Position numbers and translations under genes: made by a program
Source: DASTDH01 sp041167675
GTDB lineage: Bacteria; Verrucomicrobiota; Verrucomicrobiia; Chthoniobacterales; JAFAMB01
Direction: 5' to 3'
DNA length: 64,000 nucleotides
NCBI GenBank assembly: GCA_041167675.1
Contig: JBEEIB010000146.1
Span: 10,297-74,296 of the forward strand
The notes under the pieces: generated by a model
Database searches by the model: none
Told to the model about the DNA's origin: nothing
What the model saw: the letters and a program-made list of their open reading frames with translations, nothing else
Part shown: positions 9,690-18,040 of the stretch, one piece after another
Layout: each line of letters begins with the position of its first letter
How positions within the stretch are numbered: position 1 is the first letter of the stretch

Positions 9690-9769
9690 CTCGACCGACC
9701 GCCACCAATGTTGACGCGCATTCTGGCAGCCGCCTGGCTTTCGCCGACCGAGCCTAATAATAATGCCAA
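9690..9769 (-). pseudogene. Partial duplicate of the small secreted protein gene
   Basis: Reading on the minus strand, this stretch encodes a short sequence ending ESQAAARMRVNIGGGRS, which resembles the signal-peptide end and mature start of the neighbouring protein (QAATYVRVNIGGRPYYG). At DNA level the shared core CCACCAATGTTGACGCGCA occurs at both 9702 and 9861. The copy is cut off where the 31-bp inverted repeat begins. It is best read as a truncated tandem paralog. Confidence 0.5.
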
Positions 9770-10032
9770 TGACCGTAGCGATAATAGCGGTACCGATACC
9801 TACCGCCGCGATAATGGTAATAGCCGTGGTACCGATATGGATAGCCGTAGTAGGGGCGTCCACCAATGTTGACGCGCACATACGTAGCGGCCTGCAGATC
9901 GGTGCTCCCTAAAAATCCGGCAACGAACAGCGCAACGGCAACGATGGGAGCGAAAGTTTTGGCCCGGCGGCGGAAAGAGACTGCCAAGGACCGCTCTGGC
10001 GGGGGTAACATGCGGACTTGATTATCGTTCAT
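9754..10032 (-). CDS. Small secreted Tyr/Gly/Arg/His-rich protein
   Basis: A 92-residue protein that I cannot assign to a family. The open frame reaches 10215, but the start MNDNQVRM at 10032 places a signal peptide correctly (hydrophobic APIVAVALFVAGFLG, then a likely cleavage site at LQAA). The mature part is only about 45 residues and very unusual: after VRVNIGGRP it consists almost entirely of Tyr, Gly, Arg and His, for example YYGYPYRYHGYYHYRGG and RYRYRYYRYGHWHYY. Such low-complexity exported peptides suggest an envelope or matrix role. A truncated second copy lies just downstream. Coding status rests on the signal peptide and consistent composition. Confidence 0.6.
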   Translation of the reverse strand: MNDNQVRMLPPPERSLAVSFRRRAKTFAPIVAVALFVAGFLGSTDLQAATYVRVNIGGRPYYGYPYRYHGYYHYRGGRYRYRYYRYGHWHYY

Positions 10033-10275
10033 CTGTTTCAACGGGAGAGATTCGGTCCGCCCACCTGGATAGCAAAAGAAATGCCGGCCGACAAGAAGAT
10101 CGGGAGCTGCGGAAAGCGGACGGTGTTCGGCCACTCGCTTTAGATAGGATCTCATTCCGGCCTTCGGTACGATGCTGGAACATCTGAACTTCTTGTCCTG
10201 CAATTCTAAAGCCACATTTCTAAAGAACCGAGAGGAGCGTCCGTATAGAGAAAGCAGATCTCTGATACGCCAAAC

Positions 10276-11187
10276 ATGCGAAAATTAGCCCAACCGAAGG
10301 TAGTTGTGGTCGGAGGGTATAACGCTGATCTGGTGATCACTTGTGAAACACTGCCGGTGGAAGGAGAAAGCATGGTGGGCGGCCCCCTGCAGATCTTTGG
10401 CGGCGGCCGAGGCGCTAATTGTGCCGTGGCTGCGGCGCGAGCTGGAGCCGAAGTTTCGTTTATCGGGGCGCACGGCCACGATGCTTTCGGCGGCATGGCG
10501 CAGGGTCAACTCAATCATGAAGGGATCGACATCACTGATTTTCGGGAGATTCCCTCCGTCAGTACGGGTGTTTCCTTGAGCATGGTGGAAGCGTCCACCG
10601 GGAGAAACTTTCTGGTGTGCGCCGAGTCCGCGAATATCCGTCTAACACCAGAAATGGTGCGGGCGTCGCGGAATATCCTGCATTCGGCCGATCTGGTTAT
10701 CTCTGAGCTCGAAATTCCTCCCGATACCGTCTGGGAGGCGATGAAGATCTGCGAGGAGCGTGATATACCGTTCCTTCTCGATGTGTCACCAATCAAGCGG
10801 ATCAAACAAATTCCGAAAAACAACGTGCTAGCAGTTGTCGCCGAGTCGGTGGAGGAAGCCATGATAATCACCGGTACATTTCGTGTTGCCGATGCGATTG
10901 TAGCTCTCCATCGAACCGGAGCTCGAAATGTAGTGTTAGTGGAACGCAGTCGTGAGATTATCTACTCGGACGGACAAACGGTCGGAACTTTAAAAGTGCC
11001 GATTAGGCGGGTTTTCGACCGCTGTGGAGCGACCGAGTGCCTGGAGACCTGGATCGGTTTGGCGCTTATTCGCAATATCAAATTATCAGAAGCCTGCCGG
11101 GAAGCGTCTTTCGCAATGGCGCACAGCCTCAGCCACATGGGAGGACACCAGGGAATGCCGTATCGTTCCGAGATCCAACAATCGTAG
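10276..11187 (+). CDS. PfkB/ribokinase-family protein with degraded catalytic motifs
   Basis: Fold family of sugar and nucleoside kinases. The N-terminal half is well preserved (VVVGGYNADLV, then the substrate motif FGGGRGANCAVAAARAGAEV and GAHGHDAFG). The two signatures needed for phosphoryl transfer are altered. The C-terminal DTTGAGD-type motif, carrying the anion hole and catalytic Asp, is replaced by DRCGATECLETW (residues about 248-259). The N-x-x-E motif is replaced by VAESVEEAM near residue 188. The protein is otherwise full length (303 aa) without stops. It may have lost kinase activity or gained a sensing or binding role. The neighbours do not indicate a substrate. Confidence 0.85.
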   Translation: MRKLAQPKVVVVGGYNADLVITCETLPVEGESMVGGPLQIFGGGRGANCAVAAARAGAEVSFIGAHGHDAFGGMAQGQLNHEGIDITDFREIPSVSTGVSLSMVEASTGRNFLVCAESANIRLTPEMVRASRNILHSADLVISELEIPPDTVWEAMKICEERDIPFLLDVSPIKRIKQIPKNNVLAVVAESVEEAMIITGTFRVADAIVALHRTGARNVVLVERSREIIYSDGQTVGTLKVPIRRVFDRCGATECLETWIGLALIRNIKLSEACREASFAMAHSLSHMGGHQGMPYRSEIQQS

Positions 11188-11807
11188 GAATTGAAGCACT
11201 CGGGAGAGCATCCCAAGGTCTGCCCGGGGCCTGTCCTTTTTGAACCGCATCCCAGCATAGTGCTGTTGCCAGAATTGGTAAGCAAGCAGCTGCGTCCGTT
11301 TAGGCGTTGAACAATCTCGACGTGTCCGCACCAGCCCCAATGGCAGGGCGAAAACCTCGGCGCTTTAGGTGGCCGTGCTCTAGTCGTCTCGTACGCTCAT
11401 GCGCCGGGTTTGAGCCATTGGTGCCGGTCCGCGGTTTCCGAACCACCAATGCTCAGTTCTGCCAATTCTGAGATCCTGTACTCGCAAATCGAGATCGTCG
11501 GAATTCGAACATTTTTCATCAAGAGGTTGAGCCCGACAAATGGCTCAAACCTCGGCGCATGGGCATGCAAAACGAAAGGCCGCAACAACCCATTGCGCCG
11601 AGGTTTTCGTATACCATTATGAGTTATCTCTGCGCAATGACTTCGGCGCCGTCGCACTCTGTGACAAAAAAGTAACAATAATTCCACGGAATTTCGGACG
11701 TCATCTTCACTATTATCGTCCCTGTCGCCAGTCCTTTGTTCTGCATGGATGCGGAGAGTACAACCGCAATTCGATCAGCCGTTATCCCTGGCGACTTGGA
11801 GAAGGAA
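11188..11807. repeat. Nested fold-back repeat region, 'AACCTCGGCGC' family copy 1
   Basis: No credible gene. Two nested inverted pairs are visible: CGAAAACCTCGGCGC at 11350-11364 pairs perfectly with 11595-11609, and the segment at 11399-11419 (ATGCGCCGGGTTTGAGCCATT minus its last base) pairs with 11539-11560. The same modules recur at 48270-48340. The end of the gap (11795-11807) carries a good ribosome-binding site, GGAGAAGGAA, for the next gene. Confidence 0.7.
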
Positions 11808-14687
11808 ATGATTGCTCAGAAAAAGAACCCCCTCTTTTATAAGACGTTTTTTGGCGCGGCGATTTTCGCTTCGCTGGCATCGTTTACGGTGGCGAGAGCT
11901 CTCGACGACGATGACTCTTCGTTCGTCTCGAGCGGACAAAAAATCACACCAACTGCTGCACCAAGTGCCAACTTCCAGCTGCTCAATCCTGGACTAACCG
12001 ATTTTCCTAACTTCGTCGCCTCCGGAGCGCTAAGCAGCGTACTTAGTCCGGATCAGCACACTTTGCTGATTCTGATCAGCGGTCACAATCGCCTCGATAA
12101 CGCTGCGAGCAAAGTAGTTCCGGCTGATTCGGAGCAATACATCTTCGTTTTCGATGTGAGTACAGGCAAGCCAGTCAAGAAACAGGTTATCAACGTTCCT
12201 AATACATTCGCAGGTATCGCCTTCAATCCCAATGGTAATAGCTTCTATGTTGGCGGAGGATCCGACGATAACATCCACATTTACGGAATCCAAGGAGACG
12301 GAACTTGGGCGGAAATCGGTACCCCGATTGCGCTGGGGCACACGACCGGCAACGGAATGCCGAATCCGTCGACGTTCGTGACCGGCGGGCTGGCCGTTAC
12401 TGCAGACGGCACCAAGATCGTCATTGCCAATGTTTATAACGATTCCATTTCCATCGTCGATGTAGCTGGCCGAAGTGTCATCAAAGAAATCGACCTGCGA
12501 CCTGGAGTTATCGATCCGGCGCAGAATGGAGTGCCGGGTGGAGAGTATCCATTTTGGGTAGCAATCAGAGACAACGACACGGCCTATGTTTCGAGCTTAC
12601 GTGATCGCGAGATTGTCGTTGTCGATTTCAATAGTACTCCGGGTGTGATCAGCCGAATCAAGGCGAAGGGGAATCCGAACAAAATGATTTTGAACCGCGC
12701 GCAAAATCTCCTCTTCGCGGCAGAAGATAACAGTGACTTGGTAGAAGTGGTCAATACTCAGACCAACCAAGTCGTGCAGAGCTTTTCAACCACCGGACCA
12801 CAGTGGATCTTGTGGAACGTGGGCCGGTATCACGGGAGCATTCCAAACAGTCTGGCGCTCTCTCCGGACGAAAGAGTTTTGTATGTGACCAACGGTGGAA
12901 CTAATTCGGTTGCCGTGGTGCAACTTTCTGCTGCTCGGTCCGAAGTTGTTGGTCTATTGCCGACCGGGTTTTATCCGACCTCGGTGAATGTTAGTGCCGA
13001 TGGCCGGACACTGTATGTGGTGAATGGAAAAAGCCCGACCGGCCCCAACCCAGGCTGGTACGCCGAGAATCACGCGAGCAATCAATATATCGAAGAGTTA
13101 GAGCAATCAGGATTGTTGAGTTTTCCCGTACCGGATTTCCTTACATCATTTCGGTTGACGCTGACGGTAGCAAACAATGATTCCTTTTTCGCGCTTCCGC
13201 AGATAAAGGACGAAATAGTAATTAGCCAGCTGCGCAGGCGAATTAAGCATGTCATCTATATTGTGAAGGAGAACCGGACGTATGATCAGATTCTGGGAGA
13301 TCTTGATCGTGGCAATGGCGATCCGTCCCTCGCTCTGTTCGGCGAAGCAACCACACCCAATTTCCATCAGATCTCTCAACAATTTGTCGATCTCGACAAT
13401 TTCTACTGCTCCGGTGATGTAAGCGCGAATGGTTGGCCTTGGAGCGTGGGAGCCAGGGAAACCGATTTCGGAATAAAAGCGGTGCCGCTGAATTACTCGA
13501 GTCGCGGCACCAGCTACGAGTACGAGGGTACCGACCGAAATGTGAACGTCGGATTGCCCACGGTGCAGCAGCGACAAGCCGCCGATGGGTTGACTCCGTC
13601 TGATCCAAATTTATTGCCCGGCACTGCTGACGTCGGTGCCTTCGATGGCCCGGAAGGAACGCCGCCGGAGCAAGGCTATATTTGGGATGCCGTGGCCCGA
13701 GCTGGGCTTAGCTTACGCGAATATGGATTCTTCTGTGATCTGACCCGTTACTCAGCGGCTCCGCCCAATAACATTCCGTTGGAGCGCCATCCGTTCGCTG
13801 CGAAAATCCAAGTATCGTATCCAACCAAGCCGGTCCTGATCGCTAACAACGATATCTACTTCCGTGCTTATGATAATGCTTTCCCCGATTTCTGGCGGGA
13901 AGACGAGTGGGCTCGCGAGTTCGACGGTTACGTGGCAAATGGGAACCTTCCGCAAGTTGAGCTAGTGCGGTTCATGCACGATCATACCGGAAGTTTTGGC
14001 ACTTCCATCGACGGGGTGAATACTGTCGAGCTCGACCATGCGGACAACGACTATGCGGTTGGACTCCTTGTCGATAAGGTGGCGCACAGCCCGTACAAGT
14101 ATGACACGTTGATCTTCGTCCTCGAAGATGACGCCCAAGCGGGCGCCGATCATGTCGACGCTCATCGATCGACGGCTTATATAGTCGGACCTTACGTCAA
14201 ACAAGGTCAAGTCGTATCGGAGCGTTACACCACCGTGAACATGCTCAGAACGATTGAGGACATTCTCGGCCTCGATCATCTGGATATTAACACGGCGACC
14301 CAGCGCCCAATGACCGAGGTATTCGATCTCAGCCAACGCGAATGGACTTATACTGCGACTGCCTCGGACTTCCTGAAGAGTACGCAATTGCCTATTCCGG
14401 CGAACGCGTTCGCTTCCACGGACAAAACGCCCAAGCCGTTGCACGATTCCGCTTATTGGGCGGAGAAAACCGCGGAATTTGATTTCAGTATCGAGGATAA
14501 CCTCAAGGACGCGGAGAAATTCAATCGTATTACCTGGGAAGGCGTTATGGGTGACATTCCGTATCCGAGTAAGCGCAACGGAGCAGATCTCCGAAAAAAC
14601 CGCGCCGAGCTACTGAGGAAGTACAAGCTAGCTCGCCTTCCGTTAGTTCTGGCGCAGGATCAGGCGAAAGACGCCGCCGAGCGATAG
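11808..14687 (+). CDS. Secreted YVTN beta-propeller / phosphoesterase (PF04185-like) protein
   Basis: A 959-residue exported bifunctional-looking protein. The start at 11808 (MIAQKKNPLF) is preferred over 11736 because it follows GGAGAAGGAA and yields a signal peptide (FFGAAIFASLASFTVARA). Residues about 60-460 contain repeated blades of a YncE/YVTN-type propeller (GGLAVTADGTKIVIANVYND, LALSPDERVLYVTNGGTNS, VNVSADGRTLYVVNG). From about residue 478 comes a phosphoesterase domain with IKHVIYIVKENRTYDQILGD, a hallmark of the acid-phosphatase/phospholipase C superfamily, followed later by the metal-site-like FVLEDDAQAGADHVDAHRS. It probably acts in the periplasm or outside the cell on phosphoesters. 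It appears to be monocistronic. Confidence 0.9.
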   Translation: MIAQKKNPLFYKTFFGAAIFASLASFTVARALDDDDSSFVSSGQKITPTAAPSANFQLLNPGLTDFPNFVASGALSSVLSPDQHTLLILISGHNRLDNAASKVVPADSEQYIFVFDVSTGKPVKKQVINVPNTFAGIAFNPNGNSFYVGGGSDDNIHIYGIQGDGTWAEIGTPIALGHTTGNGMPNPSTFVTGGLAVTADGTKIVIANVYNDSISIVDVAGRSVIKEIDLRPGVIDPAQNGVPGGEYPFWVAIRDNDTAYVSSLRDREIVVVDFNSTPGVISRIKAKGNPNKMILNRAQNLLFAAEDNSDLVEVVNTQTNQVVQSFSTTGPQWILWNVGRYHGSIPNSLALSPDERVLYVTNGGTNSVAVVQLSAARSEVVGLLPTGFYPTSVNVSADGRTLYVVNGKSPTGPNPGWYAENHASNQYIEELEQSGLLSFPVPDFLTSFRLTLTVANNDSFFALPQIKDEIVISQLRRRIKHVIYIVKENRTYDQILGDLDRGNGDPSLALFGEATTPNFHQISQQFVDLDNFYCSGDVSANGWPWSVGARETDFGIKAVPLNYSSRGTSYEYEGTDRNVNVGLPTVQQRQAADGLTPSDPNLLPGTADVGAFDGPEGTPPEQGYIWDAVARAGLSLREYGFFCDLTRYSAAPPNNIPLERHPFAAKIQVSYPTKPVLIANNDIYFRAYDNAFPDFWREDEWAREFDGYVANGNLPQVELVRFMHDHTGSFGTSIDGVNTVELDHADNDYAVGLLVDKVAHSPYKYDTLIFVLEDDAQAGADHVDAHRSTAYIVGPYVKQGQVVSERYTTVNMLRTIEDILGLDHLDINTATQRPMTEVFDLSQREWTYTATASDFLKSTQLPIPANAFASTDKTPKPLHDSAYWAEKTAEFDFSIEDNLKDAEKFNRITWEGVMGDIPYPSKRNGADLRKNRAELLRKYKLARLPLVLAQDQAKDAAER

Positions 14688-15020
14688 CGAGGTAGGCGTG
14701 TGAGCTGATCGAATTCGGTAGGGCTGAGCTCCTGCTCGGCCGTCTTTAGGCGGCCGAGCGTCCCTACCGGACTTGTTTCTCGTCCCTTCTCCTACTGTGC
14801 CGATTCTGGATTCCCTCTCTTTGCGATCCCTGCGTTCTTTTGCGGCTATTCTCCGCACCGATAGCGTCCATTTGCTATCTGCTATTTGCTATTTGCGATT
14901 CTTCACTGCCTCTCTTTTCGCTATTCTCTCGGCGTAATTTCATCCATCATTTTGCGGTTGATAAAACTGTGGATCGAATCGAGATCTGAGACCTCAATCT
15001 CTCTCTCCCGGAAGGAGTGA
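14688..15020. repeat. Intergenic gap with GTAGGG...CCCTACC hairpin and CGCAAA repeats
   Basis: A stem-loop at 14716-14769 has outer arms GGTAGGG / CCCTACC and inner arms CTCGGCCG / CGGCCGAG. The segment TTTGCGATCCCTGCGTTCTT plus TTGCGGCTATT at 14820-14850 recurs at 15818-15850 and, inverted, at 15443-15475. No gene was seen. Confidence 0.6.
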
Positions 15021-15428
15021 GCATCCGCCCAGCTGGGCCGCGCGGTCTGGCCCACTCGGGAGGTACTCGCGCGTTTGCTGAGAGATGAATCGGGCTTGAT
15101 CGCCGAAAAAACGAAGCCCTTTCTCCGTGACTGCCTCGACCACGTCCTAGCTATTGTGGATCTGCTTGAGACCTACCGCGATATCACAAGCAGTTTCATG
15201 GATCTGTACGTCTCGAGTCTGAGCATGCGGACCAACGACATCATGCGCGTACTCACCATCATTTCTTCGATTTTCATTCCACTCACTTTTATCGTTGGAT
15301 TGTACGGGATGAACTTTACCAACATGCCCGAACTGCACTGGCGCTTCGGTTATCCGAGTGTCATTCTCATCATGTTGGCCGTAGCCAGCGGCATGATCCT
15401 GTTCTTCAAGCGAAAGAACTGGTTGTGA
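15021..15428 (+). pseudogene. CorA magnesium transporter, C-terminal remnant
   Basis: The open frame encodes the end of a CorA channel: VWPTREVLARLLRDES, the long cytoplasmic helix (DLLETYRDITSSFMDLYVSS), the first membrane helix with the selectivity-filter motif GMN (IVGLYGMNFTNMPEL) and the second helix ending FFKRKNWL. The N-terminal about 200 residues are missing, an in-frame stop lies at 15018, and there is no convincing start codon. Gene loss by N-terminal deletion is the simplest reading. Confidence 0.85.
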
Positions 15429-15858
15429 ACCACACAGAAGAATAGCCGCAAAGAAACGCAAAGAACGCAAAAGTAAAGAAGTTGGGCGTCGGAATTGCAT
15501 GCGCTGTACATCAAGCCATTGCGATGGCTATTCCCATCGTCGGTACAAGGGCGAAACCCGACTCCGCCGAGCTACGTCGCGGCTAGCTCTATTGTTTTCT
15601 CAACCGCACAGCTGGGGGCGCGCCCAAGCGCAGCGACGGCGGCAGGCCGCTGCGATCGCGAGGCCAGGCCTGTTGAGCCAAACGATCGCGCGTCGCAAAA
15701 GCTCACAATCCGGCACTTAAGGGCGTCGTGCATTTAGAGGTTGCTTGCCCGGACTGTGTCGTCCTATCCACGATAGGTCACCCTCACGATTCAATCTCTG
15801 TCACCTTTTTTCTCTCTCTCTTTGCGATCCTTGCGTTCTTTTGCGGCTATTCCAAAAC
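15429..15858. repeat. Intergenic gap with dispersed CGCAAA-type repeats
   Basis: This gap contains an inverted copy of the AATAGCCGCAAAG / CGCAAAGAACGC repeat (15443-15475) facing a direct copy at 15815-15850, so the pair could fold back over about 400 bp. Short frames inside lack protein character. No gene is called. Confidence 0.5.
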
Positions 15859-16482
15859 CTATTTCTCGGTCGTTAAGAAGCAGGATGGAAACTTTTCCCT
15901 TACGTTCTTGATATACCGCACCCGGCTAGGAAGGCTTCCGAAGCGCGCCGTGTCGCACGGTGCAAACTCTCGTTCTATACCGTCCAAGCGGGTTACCCAG
16001 TTCCGGAGAGCCGCCGACCAATCAGCATCGCTTGGATTGGGCGTTGCCAGAAGCTCCTGGATTTTCGCTATCGCAAATTCCTTCAGAAAGATGGTCTCCG
16101 GTGATAAGAATCGAAGACAAACGGCATATTCGCCGCTCAAATAAGAAGTATATTCGCTCGCAATGCGATCTTCCGAGGGAGAGTCCCCGTAGACTTTCGC
16201 TGCTCTCACATAGCGCGCGCTGAACTCCTCCTTCATCCGGGCTCCAAGACTGCCTACCGAATCCGGAAACAGGAAAAAATCGGCGGGATACATTTCGATT
16301 CCATCCACGACGTAAGCTGGTCGAGGGAGGAGACCTTCTCGGATTTCGGACCTGTATTCCGCGGGAGTCCCTGTACGGCCGAGACAGAGCTCTTCGAGGG
16401 TATAGAAGTTGTCCTGAATGTATGTTCGATCCTCATTGGCGAGGACCGGCAAAGGGCTGTGAGTGGCAATGAAATCGGTCAT
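15859..16482 (-). CDS. DUF6058-like natural-product-associated protein
   Basis: A 207-residue cytoplasmic protein. The N-terminal third resembles the DUF6058 family, which I recall as occurring in natural product gene clusters: YIQDNFYTLEELC (residues about 21-33), then EIREGLLPRPAYVVDGIEMY and PADFF. The rest is helical and acidic with no recognisable catalytic motif. It is divergently oriented from the precursor-like gene at 16747 with a 264-bp gap between them, so the three genes probably form one small RiPP locus. The biochemical role of the family is unknown to me. The family assignment is from memory of motifs and should be treated as probable. Confidence 0.7.
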   Translation of the reverse strand: MTDFIATHSPLPVLANEDRTYIQDNFYTLEELCLGRTGTPAEYRSEIREGLLPRPAYVVDGIEMYPADFFLFPDSVGSLGARMKEEFSARYVRAAKVYGDSPSEDRIASEYTSYLSGEYAVCLRFLSPETIFLKEFAIAKIQELLATPNPSDADWSAALRNWVTRLDGIEREFAPCDTARFGSLPSRVRYIKNVREKFPSCFLTTEK

Positions 16483-16746
16483 AGCAGAACCAGATACAGA
16501 AGTCAGAATCTAGAATCTAGGAGGCAGAAGGCAAGAGGCAGCAAAATGACGATGCGAAACGTTTCTCGTCAATCACGCACTACTTCAGCTTGTTCGCCCC
16601 TTCTTTTGTCCTCAAGCCTTGACAGGGGATGCGGCTTCCCTGTAGCAATCGTTTAAATCGATCAGCTCTCGCTCTCTTTTGAAAATTTCGCTAGCAATTT
16701 TCCATCGCTCACGGGGTCGCACGAGCAGATCACCAGATAACTAACT

Positions 16747-17094
16747 ATGCCAGGCTTAAACGACTTTCTTTCGCGCATACAGACCGATCACGCGTTCTAT
16801 TTGCAGTTTCGAAAGAACCCGCAGGAAGCATTGACGCCTTACGAATTAAGCTCGGAAGAGCGAGCCGCTCTGATGGACTCTGGATCACAACTGTCCGCCC
16901 GCCTGGGAGAGGTGGTCTTCACTTTGACCGGGACCAAGAATTTTGTGTCGCTTGGGTCAGCCGATTGGCAGTTCGATCCTGCGGCTGCACTCAGGCGGCC
17001 TGAAATTCAGGAGAGCATCGCTCAAATTCGGAACGTGACGACCAATGCGGATAGATTGACTCCAGTATTAGCGCTGATTGAACAGGTTGGATAA
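16747..17094 (+). CDS. Putative split-borosin precursor protein (115 aa)
   Basis: A small protein beginning GLNDFLSRIQTDHAFYLQF, then RKNPQEALTPYELSSEERA (residues 3-41). This helix-loop-helix pattern, with a short FL.....D..F...F...P..AL..Y.LS.EE spacing, resembles the leader/binding domain of split borosin precursors such as SonA and the related LigA-like helical domain. The C-terminal 70 residues (after MDSG at about 43-46) would hold the core but show no repeats or known core pattern. The stop TAA overlaps the ATG of the methyltransferase gene (TAATG), so the two are translationally coupled, as expected for precursor and modifying enzyme. Alternative: a non-processed accessory subunit of the methyltransferase. 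Confidence 0.7.
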   Translation: MPGLNDFLSRIQTDHAFYLQFRKNPQEALTPYELSSEERAALMDSGSQLSARLGEVVFTLTGTKNFVSLGSADWQFDPAAALRRPEIQESIAQIRNVTTNADRLTPVLALIEQVG

Positions 17095-17906
17095 TGAGCC
17101 CGACCTACCAGACTGAGGACTCTTTGCCATTTGATATAGCCATCGTGGGGCTGGGGATTGTTGGAATCCATCAGATCACCCGGGAGGTCGAAGAGACCAT
17201 TCGCCGGTGCCGGCATACCTTTGTTATCGATTCGGGATTTGGTGTTGTCCCCTATCTTGAGGGTATCTGCCCTGAGGTGACGAGCCTCTTCTCCTTTTAT
17301 GAGAAGGGCAAGCAGCGGCTGCCCACCTATCGCAGGATGGCCGCTGAAGTGATTAATGCGGCAATTACCTGCTCGCCGGTCTGTTTTGCCACCTACGGTC
17401 ATCCGCTGGTCTATTGCTATCCGGCGGTGCTTATTCAAAGAGCTGCCAAACTCCTCGATCTCCAAGTGGAGACTTTTCCAGGCATCTCTTCGTTGGACAC
17501 ATTGTTCGTGGATCTCGGCATCGATGTCGCCGCCGACGGATTGCAAATGTACGAAGTCACCGATCTGCTTCTACGCCGCAGGCCAATCCAAAATGATGTC
17601 CCCTGCGTTCTTTGGCAGCTTATTGCGATTGGTGAGCCGAACTACCAGACGGATCGCATCTCGGCCGAACGGTTTTTGCCTCTGCAAGACTATTTGCTCG
17701 AATTCTATCCCCCCGAACATCCGATTATTCTAGTAACCTCAAAAACGTTTCCATTGCTTCAGTCGACGGTTAAAAAGTATCGGTTGGGGACGCTAGCGGC
17801 CGATCTGGAGCATGGTCCACAAGTGGGTAATCTTTACATCCCTGCTGTGCGCAGCCGGGAGGTTCGAGATCACAAGCTCCTGGAAAAGTTGACCGCCCGG
17901 ATTTAA
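17094..17906 (+). CDS. Borosin-type peptide backbone alpha-N-methyltransferase (tetrapyrrole methylase fold)
   Basis: SAM-dependent enzyme of the TP-methylase fold (270 aa). The SAM-binding N-terminus is IAIVGLGIVGIHQIT. Next come features specific to backbone N-methyltransferases of the OphMA/SonM type rather than to cobalamin methylases: FYEKGKQRLPTY (residues 68-79, matching the Tyr/Arg/Tyr active-site segment), TYGHP (100-104), PGISSLDTLFVDLGID (129-144) and MYEVTDLLLRRRPI (152-165). It would methylate amide nitrogens of the peptide encoded by the overlapping upstream gene. Unlike fungal OphMA, no peptide is fused to its C-terminus, hence a split system. Substrate and product are inferred, not shown. 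Confidence 0.85.
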   Translation: MSPTYQTEDSLPFDIAIVGLGIVGIHQITREVEETIRRCRHTFVIDSGFGVVPYLEGICPEVTSLFSFYEKGKQRLPTYRRMAAEVINAAITCSPVCFATYGHPLVYCYPAVLIQRAAKLLDLQVETFPGISSLDTLFVDLGIDVAADGLQMYEVTDLLLRRRPIQNDVPCVLWQLIAIGEPNYQTDRISAERFLPLQDYLLEFYPPEHPIILVTSKTFPLLQSTVKKYRLGTLAADLEHGPQVGNLYIPAVRSREVRDHKLLEKLTARI

Positions 17907-18040
17907 CAAGTTGGGCGCGACTTCCCTCGCGGAGGTACCACAGCGTTCGCCGTAGCATTCAACCAATAAGCATCCCCCGCGCTAGGCAACATGGAATGCT
18001 TGCCATCGGGTAAGTCTTGTGATCGCTTGCCGATCGATCA

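Noticed and set aside
9482..9881. Minus-strand frames of 95 and 100 residues around the small secreted protein
   Set aside because: Out-of-frame translation of the fold-back and of the Tyr-rich gene; only the RVNIGG-containing stretch is meaningful and is reported as a remnant.
15495..15737. Short plus-strand frames between the CorA remnant and DUF6058
   Set aside because: No ribosome-binding site, odd composition and no recognisable domain.
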